From the NCBI GenBank assembly GCA_002099365.1, contig MSED01000009.1:1178001-1242000 (forward strand): a DNA stretch of 64,000 nt, in the 5' to 3' direction. Of this stretch, positions 1-10,292 are shown one piece after another (position 1 is the first letter of the stretch; each line of letters begins with the position of its first letter). This stretch comes from Phialophora verrucosa (lineage: Eukaryota > Ascomycota > Eurotiomycetes > Chaetothyriales > Herpotrichiellaceae). Both the position numbers and the translations under genes were made by a program. The notes below the pieces were generated by a model. It had not been told where the DNA came from. It searched no databases and saw only the letters and a program-made list of their open reading frames with translations.

Positions 1-2107
1 CTCCGCTCCCAAACTGCTGGGCTCCCTGTTTGTCCCCTCGCACACCTTCCAAGCTTGCTGCCTCTTCCCTGTCCCTCGGTTCATCGGCTACTGTTGCAAA
101 TCCGGAATCACACTTCTCGTCGCTCCGTTCTCTCTCCTTCCCCAAAGAATCACTTGATCAAAGATTCGACTCCAATTGCAATCTCATTCATTCTTGCTTG
201 ACTCACGGCTCTCCACTCAACCACGTCATCGACCCCATCCTTCGACCCTTTCTTCGTCAAACCACAACCTATCCTTGTCCGCCTTCCTCCGTCCTGTTGC
301 TCCACCGGAAACTTTCTTGACCGTCACCTCAGGAAGCGTCCCCGGTCGGCGAACAGCTTGCTGCATCCTGCTGGGCTGCTTCCAGGTCACGGGCCAATCA
401 GAGCGGGTGCCAAACCCTTCCACACCTGGTCTGCGCTGCATCATTATTCACCAGCGGCAGCGGCCACAGTGTGACCGTGGAGTGCACACACACACACACT
501 GTTCACCACCTGCCCATAGAGAGCGGAACTTTGCCCTGATCGCTTCTCATTTCTTCTTCTGCTTTTGTGCAGCCCGCCAGTAGCAGCACGGACGCAGCGC
601 AGTCTCGCCGCCCTCTCTTGGAGCTCGATCCAACCCCAAGTGTGCAGGCGCAGAAGAAGCCACTCAGCAGCCACCGACTGCTCAACCACACCTGGTTTCT
701 TTACTTCAACCAGAATTCAGATCTCCCCCAATATCTCCTACGAGTACCTCTTCTCCGCGTTGACCCTTCACATCTTCGCCACTAGCTGTCTTGTCCGTAG
801 CTCTACCTATGTCACGCGTTAAGGGACAGCAGTGAAAAAGAAGGAAACATTCATCCCACGGATTCTGATTGAGCCATTGGACAATTTCGGGGGTGGCCCA
901 CTCGAAAGACAATCTTCACCCCCCTGCCTGAGGGCTAGGCTGCTAGCTTGCCGCTGTCGCGCCATCACCGCTTTGACACTAGTTGGGGGCTCGAAGCTTC
1001 GGCGCTTTACTGCATCTTCGTCGACACTCCACCTAAACTCGACTTCCAAACTCTGTTTGCCGGTGCGTGTAAACCTGCCTCTGCCCTAGTGCAGCCTATC
1101 GAGCTTGCATCAAGCGACCGGGGTTAGGGTCATCTCCCTCAAAGGCGAATAGGTCACGGCTCAAAACCTCGTCCCGGCACACGCCTTCTCCATTATCAAA
1201 ACAAACTGCGATTGGCAGGAGACGTGGTGAATGAGTGTGCGTCCGGGTTCCACACCTGAAGGCGGTCACCCATTTACTTCTCTGATCGAGCACCAACGGA
1301 CGAGGACCCCAAGTTGAGGCGGTCTCCCGGCGCAAGAATTTCAGAGAAAACAACCTTGTCACATCACCGGGCAACAACCACCTGTTCTGGTTGGCAGGAG
1401 CAACACAGCAGTCGACTCGTCAAAGGCGAAATAACCCGCCATTCAACTGCTACATAGAACAGGAGGATCTTGGGGCCAAAGGCAGACCTATCACAATCCT
1501 CTGACTTTTGAAGAGGTTGGCCCCCCGGTTACCCTTTTATCTCTGCTCTTTATTAGTCTTTGGGCCCGCACCATCTCGAGAGCTTCTCTTGAATCAGTGC
1601 AAGCTTGCAACTAGCGCAGAGGATCGTGTTAAACCTCTCACTTTCGACCCATTTTCGCCCTCGGTTCGACGATACACTCCGCTGCCCCTGGTCAAAGATC
1701 ACCTATCCTTTTCTGCTCGAGTGCTTGCACGCCAGGACCGATTTGGTGCCCGTTCCTCGTGCAAAAAAGCGCTTGCCGCTCCCGACCCAACCCCATCTCA
1801 GTCCAATCTGCTCTCCACAACGGCCGGCGTCTTTTGAGTCGGGCCACTGCCTTGGGGCTCTCGTCTCGACAGCCCTCAAAATAAAGATCGCGCCGGTCTT
1901 TTCTAAGGATTGCTTCAGTCGAATCGTTGTCTTCCCGTCCAGTCTGTGGCCTGGACGATTTTACTCGGAGCGACCACTCTCATCCACAACTTTTCTCTCG
2001 GGCCACGCACTTTACCCCAGTGCGCCTGGAGTCCTACCACCGCGACTGCCACTGCCCTGCCAATCGCGTCTTGTTCTTCACGTAGAAGGCAGTGAAGAGC
2101 ACTTTTG
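1..2107. other. ORF-poor upstream/leader region of con7
   Basis: No convincing coding region on either strand; all open frames are short and overlap without domain signatures. The + strand is rich in pyrimidine runs (ctcc, ttcc, ctct), a common look for fungal promoters and long 5' UTRs. It holds a short CA microsatellite at about 487-499 and a CCAAT box at about 391. It probably contains the promoter and a long leader of the downstream regulator gene; the transcription start cannot be placed from sequence. Confidence 0.5.
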
Positions 2108-3516
2108 ATGGACAGAGGTGGATCAGAGTACGCGCAGTCAGGTTAGCAACACCACGAAAGAAACCATCTTCCCGAACAAGCTCTGAGAGAAGCTGTGTCA
2201 CATAGATCAGTCGTCTGTCGCGACCTACGCCACGCAGGACCCGCGATCTGCCCCGATCTCGAGCAACAACACACCGCAGTCGGACTACGGTCTGCCCCCT
2301 TCGTCGGCGCGTTCGTCGGGCTTCCCCCCAGAGCACCTACGATACAGCCAGTTTCCGCAGCCGCAACACCACCCAGGTGCTGTTGGAACCATGGCACAGC
2401 CAACAAGTCCGTCAAAGTCCCTGCCAGGGGGAGCACCCAATGGCAATCCAATTACAAGCTCCCACCATGTGAGGTCTAACTCGGATGTTCCTATAGATCC
2501 CTCGATTTCGCAAGCCAGCCCGACCTACCCTCCCTACTCACCCTACCCTCAGGGCCAGGACATGCAACATGCCTACCAGCCCCAGCATCCGCCTTACATG
2601 CAGCAACGACCGCCACACGAGCAATGGGGAGGCTATCCACCACAACACGGTATGCCCGGTCCGTACCCCCACCCAGGACCAGGCGTTCAAGGTCCGCCTC
2701 AGACTTCGGCGGCGTCGCGTTCGGGCCAGGTACGTTAAAAATGCTTAAAATTGCTCCTACTTCTGAAATGCGGTCGATGATGGTTTAACGCTTCCAACCT
2801 GTAGGTATACTCATTTGTCCCTATCCCGGGTGCGCAGCAGCACAAGCGACCTCGACGGAGATATGAAGAGATTGAGAGGATGTACAAATGCGGTTGGAAT
2901 GGTTGCGAGAAAGCGTACGGAACTTTGAATCATCTGAACGCGCATGTGACTATGCAGTCGCATGGTACCAAAAGAACCCCTGAAGGTAAAGAACTCTTGC
3001 GCGAGCCTTCTCTCCCCCCCTCTTCGTCGTATCAAGCGGTGGACGCAATCTTGAGTGCTGTGCAGCCTCCTGTTGCAAGTTTAACGCGGGGCTACAGCCC
3101 AGATGCGTCCGTCGACTCACTTCTTTATCACCATGCGGGATGCGAGGATATATGCTGACGTCTTGACAGAATTCAAGGAGATCCGCAAGGAATGGAAAGC
3201 TCGCAAGAAGGAGGAAGAGAATGCACGTAAGGCAGAGGAAGAGCGTCACAGAGCTGCGGCGCAAGCCAGCCAGGTCGATGGTCCTCCTGCAGATGCACAT
3301 CAGGTTCCAGGGCAAGGCTATCAACAGAACGGAGCTCGGCCATCTCTCCCACCCATAGGATATCAAACCCCGGACAACCATGCTCAAGGACAATACGCGC
3401 AGCCACAGGGTGGTATGGTTTATCCACAGGGAAATGGTCAGATGGGCAGCTATCCAAATTACCCGAACTCGCCATACGGTCAACAAGGCCAAGTCTATCA
3501 ACAACGTCAGTACTAG
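2108..3516 (+). CDS. con7: Con7-type C2H2 zinc-finger transcription factor
   Basis: Predicted exons 2108-2141, 2206-2729, 2805-2985 and 3170-3516 give 361 residues. The start is MDRGGSEYAQS; splicing the 64-nt first intron brings the next exon into frame with no stop and continues a Ser/Gln/Pro-rich N-terminus. A single C2H2 finger follows at about residues 215-240 (YKCGWNGCEKAYGTLNHLNAH), then a conserved basic/charged segment after the third intron (EFKEIRKEWKARKKEEE) and a Pro/Gln/Gly/Tyr-rich tail. Finger plus charged segment are the signature of Con7, a nuclear regulator needed in the rice blast fungus for conidium shape and appressorium formation and found across Pezizomycotina. All three introns have GT-AG ends. 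Gene identity is by family recognition; targets in this organism are unknown. Confidence 0.9.
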
Positions 3517-6094
3517 ATGCACCGAGACCCAAGCAACTTGGCTATCGATGAACGGTGCGTTCTGGGCTCGGAGTAGTTATCGCTTGCATGGACGAGCGGC
3601 GCGAGAGTGCTTGTGCCCGAGTTGGATGCTTTTCTGCATTGAAGGGGCACCTCATTGTTACCAAGATACCCTAGGTGGGAGTGGAGGAGGTAATCGGACA
3701 TGCCAAAACAATCAAGGGCGAAGGGCATGTCTGCAGGAGTTTGTTGTCATGTTGGCTGGTAGTGCCCCGTGCGCATGAATTTTCTTTTGACTGTTTCGGC
3801 TTGTTCTTTTCCGGTTGATGGGGTCTCTTTCACCAATGGCACAGCAACAGAATTTTCGAGGCGATGAACGTTACGATGACCAGGCGATCAAATGCATTTC
3901 TTCAGGGGAGCGGAGCATTTACGGAAGCTATGGACTTCTGCACGGATCACCCAAACTTTTAGAGCTTGGAAGTGAAGAAAGGAAAAGGTTGACGCAACTG
4001 GAATGCAACATGGGCAATTCCAGCAGCGGGAACGCCTGGATCACCTGATGTTGTGACAGGGAATCTGGCCACCTCAGTCCGCCACTGTACATTGTATGGC
4101 CTGTCGTGTCACTACTCGTGGAAGAGAATGCTTTTTTTTAGATGAGGAACTCAGACTTACCAAACATATTTGGTAGACATGGCAGACCGAACATATGCGA
4201 GCACTGATCTTACACTAGACCAACCTGCGATTTTGACTCCCGCCAAAGCCGCCCAGATCTCCTTTTTCACTCGTATCGAAGCACAAACTGCAGGTCGCGA
4301 AAGGAAATTTTCGTGGTGAGAACCTCTTTCGCTCTTGTACTACTTGAAGATGTTGCCACGAAGAGAGACGGTTGTCGTAGAATTTAAGTTAAGCCAGGAT
4401 TCAAATCGCGGTTTGGCGCACATGTTGACCAGCGCTACTTATTGTGGGTTTGCTTTGAACACGAGGGTTTGGGGAAAGCATGGGCGTTGCAGCAGGGTTA
4501 CACAAGCCTAACAGCACCGCTTGGGAAGGGGACTAACATGGTGGCCGAAGTAGCGAGGGGGTGGAAGAAAGAGGATAGCTTGAGGCCGACATCTGCAAGA
4601 AATTCGCCGGCGCTGGGTGTTGCGCAACCACTAGAGGCTGTGCCCGTGGCCCAGTGACTGCCCGTGACGGCGTCAAAACTAGGCGCGCTGGTGCCTAACT
4701 CCTCCGCCCAGCAGGCGGGCTCTAGGCTTATCACGCCTAACGACCTTAACTGGAGAGACTAGCTATTTCACGGGTAGCGGCCACGCTACTGCTTAGTTTC
4801 CTAGTGCCCGCCCCCAAGTGACAGGATGTCAGAAAACTGCGTCGCCCTATCAAAGCACAATAGTCTCGTGTAACACACCTCGTTCTCTCCGGACCCGACA
4901 GTCTGGTTTGCGACTGCTCCATCATCGCTAAGTTCGAGCCCATCATCCAACGCTAGATTTTAGCATCAACACGAGGACGAACCACTCTAGTCCATCGAAC
5001 CCGTACATGAAACTTGTCACTCCCCCATCCCCAATCCTCGTACCTGGCTAGACCAGTTGTCACCACTTGCTGTTCCTTCCACCACAGTAAGTTCCGATAC
5101 AGCACTCGGTCCTCCATCGTGCTACATCAGCGGAAACCCGACATCACGAGCACACGAACGTCGGTAAAATTGTGCCCACTGTCCCGACTCCTGTTTCTGA
5201 AGGCACGTTCTTCACACCAATTACTGTGCGCCAGCCCGGATCACTTGGAACATGCACATCTGTTAGGACAGGACCTGGCATATAGCCAAAAGAGCTCAGG
5301 ATGACCTATATCGGCAACGGGAACTCGGTGTGCTCCTTTGGCAGCTGTTTCCAGGAGAATTGCATACCAGGCCAGCATAGCCGGAAACATAATCCGTTGC
5401 CAGAGTTCACAAGGTATGGATGGGAAACCTTTACTTGCACACCGGGCCAGAAGGAACAGCCTACGTGAGTGGCGCAAAGCAGGGATAATGCGCTTCAGCA
5501 GAACCTCAAGCGTGATAACGACGGGAACTACTGCAGAGTCCAAAGTGTTAGGTGACGATGTGGCTTGCTCTCCGGTTAGTTCAGCAAGGGAACGACACCG
5601 AGTAGGGCTACAAGCCCCGGATTCAGAGCTTGACATCCTCTAGATGTCCCGGAAAGGTACCAGGGACAAGATGGAGACCTCACCGGCAGGCTTCCGAACA
5701 GATCGATGCCGTACGCTAAATGCTGAGATTAGGAGATTGTGCGTGTGGCTAGGAAACACGTCTTTGACAGGATTCATTTCAATCGGAATACGTCCGGTGG
5801 AATCATTGAATTCTGCTCTCCGGCTCGACCATGTTGCCCCGATCAATAGCGCAGTGAAGCGCGTTGAGGGTACTATTGAAGTACCTGTACTTTTGTAATG
5901 GCTGATACGTGGTGCGGATACAAATTACCGCTGTCAGAGGATAAATGACGTATGGTCTCGTCCTCGGTCGACTTTCCTCAGATAAAAAATTATTAACCCA
6001 CGCCTGCGACTTTGATGCTTAGAATCGTCCGACCGCCCTGGAGTTGGTTCTATTCACATGTGATTCATCTTCAGCTTTGGGCCTGGTTCTTCTC
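3517..6094. other. Intergenic region, no gene seen
   Basis: About 2.6 kb between con7 and the PPR gene. Open frames are short, mutually overlapping and lack recognisable motifs. The first few hundred bases are presumably con7 3' UTR. I see no tRNA, transposon ends or long repeats. Confidence 0.5.
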
Positions 6095-8908
6095 ATGTTT
6101 ACTTGCGATGCCTGTCTGCGTCGCGCATGGCTCTCCTTGAGTAGCGCTTCCACAACCTCACCTCGGTTTACATTTCAGCGTCTAGAGAGCGCGATTCACC
6201 CTACTCTCAACTTCTCCCGCAGCCATGCCACCCTTGGATCCCTTAGAAAGGGCCACCATCGCCACTCGCTGTTCGAGGCGCTCAAGGACAAGAAGAGAAA
6301 AGTCTCAGTGCCCAAGCTCAAACCGTCGAACCCACGGTCGAGGTTCAACACCAGACATGCTGAGGCCGTGGAAAAGAACCGGCTGAGGCGTCTCGAGCCT
6401 GAGGCACGGGAGAAGTACTTGAAGAGAGCCATGATACAGGAGTCTAAATATCTGGTGGATCCCCTGAAACTGGCTCAGAGTGTCGTGGAAAAGCTGAGAG
6501 ACCATCAGTTGGACGAGGCGCTAGCACTGGTTCGTGCGAGTGAGAAGAGTCGCGATGGTAAAGCCGTAGAGAACATTGTCAGTTGGAATCACATTATCGA
6601 TTGGCTGATGAGCCAGGATTCTCCTGGTGAGGCATGGAAAGTCTACAACGAGATGAAGAAGCGAGGTCATAAACCCGACTCACACACATACACGATCATG
6701 TTGAGAGGATATCGACACAACGTCAAGAAACCCAATGCTGTTCAGCAAGCGATGAGCGTCTACGATTCCATTTCCGCTGCAAACTCCGCCGTCACTCCAA
6801 CCACGATCCACACCAACGCAGTTCTGAGCGTGTGTGCCCGAGCACATGATGTCGACGCGATGTGGAAGATCGCCGGGAGACTGCCGGAGCGTGGCCCAGG
6901 AGCTCCGGACCATGTTACTTTCACCACCATCTTGCAAGGGCTGAACGGCGAGGCTCAGAAGCGGGCTATAGAGCAAGGTGCAAGAGAAGGCGTAGGCTTC
7001 AATCCGCAACCGATCTTCGACCAGGTCATTGACGATGCCCGCAAACTGTGGCTTGACATCACGGCACGGTGGAGAAAGGGATACCTTCACGTGGATGAGG
7101 CTCTTGTCTGTGCGATGGGCAGATTACTGATGCTCTCGGACGATAAGAAGACCCAGAAGGATGTGCTCAACCTGGTCCACCAAACTATGAACATAGCCAA
7201 GATGTCGCAGGCGCCAGACGCTGAGGTTGAAGCGCAAGAGACTGATGAGCTGGGAAGTGACGAGAAACGTCCGTCGACGATCGATGTCCCGGCAAGGATA
7301 GCGCCTCGATCAGATCCATCTTCGAGGCAAGCCAGCCCGTCGGACTCCTCAGTATATGCCACACCCGGTACAAACACCCTCTCCATGCTCGTCGAAACGG
7401 CAACCGCTCTTCGAGAGCTCAGATTGGGCAAGTACTACTGGGAATTGCTCACTTCTCAAGATGGCCCCTACAAGGTTGTACCTGACCACCAAAACATCAT
7501 GGCTTATCTGCGTCTTCTTCGGGTTTCTCGCGCAAGCAGAGCTGTTTTAGATGTGCTGCGTGCGCCACGACCCGAAGAAGTGAACTACAAGTTGATGGTG
7601 CGCGGCACTTTCATTATAGCCATGAGCACCTGTCTGCGAGATAAGAAGAACCCGAATGTTTTCGAAACCGCCAGTCGCATCATGGACTTGATGCAGGGAA
7701 GCGCAGAAGAGATGAGTGGACATGAGAGCGAGGGAGATCTTGGAGGCCAGAAGCTCAGATTCTCGCCAAAAGTACTTCGGATGTACCTGGAGATAGCCCT
7801 TGCAACCACCAAAGGCATCAACGGCGAACCTCTTAAGAAGACCAAGAACGGAGACCTGGATTTTGAGCGCGACCCCAGCAAAAACCACACAATGCGAGCC
7901 TTAAGAAGGCTCGGCCCCGATATCCTGAACGTCAGGCAGATGATCAAATCCTACTTGATTGACATTGAACAGCAAGCCTCCATCCAAGAACGAACGATCA
8001 GGGTCAAGAAGCTGCTCGAGAAGCGGAGGATTACCCCATACAGCACGAACGAGAATATTAGTGACCTAGTCGAATTGCTGCGAACCATGATCGGTGCGAC
8101 CGACAAAATCATTCTGATCAACGAGAAATTGGAGGATGAAGGAATGGGGCCTCTCGACAAAGAGATCTTGAACGAGTGTTGGTTGCAGAAACGGAAACTG
8201 TCTGCCTTCGTGAGCAAGTATGCGAATGCGGTCGTCGAACCCCGAAAGGCTTCCGAGATCCGAGCGCAAAGGGTCAACGAACAGGGTCATGGCCTTGCCG
8301 GGAGGCGTTCGCGGGAGCGTGACGAAGGTGACCTCGACGCAGAAGCCACTGGGCAAGTTGACTTCACCGACGGTGACCTGACCGACCCGTCGATGCCAGC
8401 ATCCAGCCCCCGCGCCAAGATCCTCTCCGACATCCAATCCGCACAAGAGAAAGTCCTCAAGAAATCCGAAGAGCGCGGCCTCTCTCGCCGACAAAAGCTC
8501 GAACTCATCAAAAAGGAAAACATACGCGCTCAGTTCCCCGCCAGTATGTTGCGCGAGCAGGAGACGCCGAGACGCGTGTTGATGAAACAGGACGCGAGAG
8601 CGGCAGCGCGAGAGTGGACCAGGGAGCTGCTCGAGTCTGGAAGTGGCGAGCGGAAAGTGCCGGTCTGGAAGGCGAGAGAGACGGCGCGCAAGTTTTCAAG
8701 AGCGACCCGGAGTGAGAGGAGGGAGAAGGAGAAAGAAGACAGGAGGCATCGAAGGGAGGAGATTGAGCGCGCCGAGACGGCCAAGAGGGACAGAATGCAG
8801 AGCCAGAAGGAGACGTATCGAGGCTGGGGTGGTGGATTCGAGGATCTGGCTAAAGAAGAGTGTGGGAACCTGGGAGGCAAGGCCGGCGTCATCGGACTGG
8901 GGCCTTGA
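6095..8908 (+). CDS. Mitochondrial pentatricopeptide repeat (PPR) protein
   Basis: Single exon, 937 residues from the chosen start. The frame is open to an earlier ATG at 6044, but the ATG at 6095 gives MFTCDACLRRAW, an N-terminal pattern frequent in fungal mitochondrial presequences and followed by an Arg/Ser-rich, acid-poor stretch, so I prefer it. Residues about 160-290 contain degenerate PPR units (VSWNHIIDWLMS, DSHTYTIMLRGY, VTFTTILQGL) predicted to form helix-turn-helix RNA-binding repeats. A middle region carries more helical repeats. The last 150 residues are highly charged (RSERREKEKEDRRHRREEIE) and likely a helical or coiled tail. PPR proteins bind organellar RNA for processing, stability or translation; the RNA target is unknown and I cannot assign a yeast orthologue. 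Confidence 0.8.
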   Translation: MFTCDACLRRAWLSLSSASTTSPRFTFQRLESAIHPTLNFSRSHATLGSLRKGHHRHSLFEALKDKKRKVSVPKLKPSNPRSRFNTRHAEAVEKNRLRRLEPEAREKYLKRAMIQESKYLVDPLKLAQSVVEKLRDHQLDEALALVRASEKSRDGKAVENIVSWNHIIDWLMSQDSPGEAWKVYNEMKKRGHKPDSHTYTIMLRGYRHNVKKPNAVQQAMSVYDSISAANSAVTPTTIHTNAVLSVCARAHDVDAMWKIAGRLPERGPGAPDHVTFTTILQGLNGEAQKRAIEQGAREGVGFNPQPIFDQVIDDARKLWLDITARWRKGYLHVDEALVCAMGRLLMLSDDKKTQKDVLNLVHQTMNIAKMSQAPDAEVEAQETDELGSDEKRPSTIDVPARIAPRSDPSSRQASPSDSSVYATPGTNTLSMLVETATALRELRLGKYYWELLTSQDGPYKVVPDHQNIMAYLRLLRVSRASRAVLDVLRAPRPEEVNYKLMVRGTFIIAMSTCLRDKKNPNVFETASRIMDLMQGSAEEMSGHESEGDLGGQKLRFSPKVLRMYLEIALATTKGINGEPLKKTKNGDLDFERDPSKNHTMRALRRLGPDILNVRQMIKSYLIDIEQQASIQERTIRVKKLLEKRRITPYSTNENISDLVELLRTMIGATDKIILINEKLEDEGMGPLDKEILNECWLQKRKLSAFVSKYANAVVEPRKASEIRAQRVNEQGHGLAGRRSRERDEGDLDAEATGQVDFTDGDLTDPSMPASSPRAKILSDIQSAQEKVLKKSEERGLSRRQKLELIKKENIRAQFPASMLREQETPRRVLMKQDARAAAREWTRELLESGSGERKVPVWKARETARKFSRATRSERREKEKEDRRHRREEIERAETAKRDRMQSQKETYRGWGGGFEDLAKEECGNLGGKAGVIGLGP

Positions 8909-9730
8909 ATCAGTCACCTTCGGAAGCGAACCATATACACAAGTACTTTTGGGACATTGGACGGGCAGGACGAGCAAAGGCGGTTAACCTCTTGGACGAG
9001 GCGGCGTATCCCCTTGGGCATGTTCTTTCAAATTGAGCATTCCGCCTGCTCGCACGCACACGCGGGCGGGCGCGTTCTCAGGACAAGCATCATGTCTAAT
9101 GCATTTGCGAGGCGCACGGGCGATCAAGACCTGGCTGTTACGGGGTAGGAACACGGCATTGATACTGTAAACCTGTACATGCATGCTGCGGTGCAAAAGT
9201 CGGGCGTTTGGGGCGCATGGTAGTATGTTGGTCGACTCTTTCCTCCATCCTGTACGATATACGGAGAAAGTGCCGGTGCTACGAACCAGAGGCTAGCTTC
9301 CTCTGGCTTCGACTGTAACAAATATATACATTATACATATCATGGAGTCTAAGCGTAGTGTACGTGAGCCAGGCAGACGGATGGAGAGAGTATTGAACAC
9401 TCAACTCATCTTAGGGTAATAAGCGGAGTGATCAGGCTGTCTTGACCTCGGCGGACTAAGTCCGCTCCACTCTGGGTCTACCTGCGCATCCTACTGTATG
9501 TACACGTGCATATTCCCTCTGTCGCTAGGTGGCAACGAGGGATGATTCCTGACCGCGTGCACCTGGATCACCGCATGGCCGGGTCGAGGGTGTGTTGCAT
9601 GTCGAAGCCGGCCTCCAATAGGTGAGGAGAATGTAGGCGAGTAACTCCCCCAGCTGGGTGTCGTGTCATGATGGGCAGTTCCGGAGGAAATAGTCACTCG
9701 GACTGGAACCTTTCGGGAGTGCAGAGCGAC

Positions 9731-9766
9731 CACGTATCAACTGTTGCGGACCGTTGATACTACGTG
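9731..9766. repeat. Imperfect inverted repeat (potential hairpin)
   Basis: Left arm CACGTATCAAC (9731-9741), 11-nt loop, right arm GTTGATACTACGTG (9753-9766). The arms pair fully except for a 3-nt bulge in the right arm. The outer CACGTA/TACGTG halves also resemble E-box-like sites. Function unknown. Confidence 0.55.
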
Positions 9767-10129
9767 ACCTCGTGACTCGTGCCTCTAAGCCGACGTCCTT
9801 CTTCCGTGCGCACGGAGCCGGGTCACCGAGGTATTGTCAACGAACATCTCCTAATCAGGACTTCCAATGCCACTTCAGGTAGGTGTTTTGGCTTTTGGTG
9901 ATCCAACAAGTTGATGTGGTGTGATTATTTTCCAGATCTCACCTGAGGCCGGATACGATGCCGGGCGAGCAAGGTTTCGATTTCGAGTCGATTCACTGGA
10001 TGGCCTAAAGCTTATTTTCCAGAGACCATGGTGTTTCGGCAGTGTCCCTGACTGGGAGTCTTCACTTTCGTCGCTCGGAAAAGCTGCTCGGCCTTCGTGA
10101 TGTGTCTGATCTAACAGCTAGGGTCATAT

Positions 10130-10150
10130 GATTCGCGGGTAAAGCGAATC
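10130..10150. repeat. Perfect short inverted repeat
   Basis: GATTCGC (10130-10136), seven-base spacer, GCGAATC (10144-10150). It lies about 140 bp beyond the stop codon of the minus-strand transcription-factor-like gene, so it is not in that gene's promoter. It could be chance or a 3' UTR hairpin. Confidence 0.4.
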
Positions 10151-10292
10151 GAAACTGAGCTGTTGGCTAGAGACTTGAGTCTTCGCCGTGTCGTCCTAAT
10201 CAGCATCCGTCATTTTCCCCTGGTCGAACGTTGGTTGGTGGCATGTCGCGAGCAGGCGAGTAGTAGTCTTGTCTCAAGCGTCCACGTCGAGT

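Larger units (their letters stand above)
8909..10292. other. Intergenic region with inverted repeats
   Basis: Between the 3' ends of two convergent genes. No coding frame is supported. It contains an imperfect palindrome at 9731-9766 and a perfect 7-bp inverted repeat with a 7-nt loop at 10130-10150. Confidence 0.5.

Noticed and set aside
3815..4657. Short plus-strand frames in the con7-PPR gap
   Set aside because: Each is under 80 residues with no motif, conserved start context or splice continuation.
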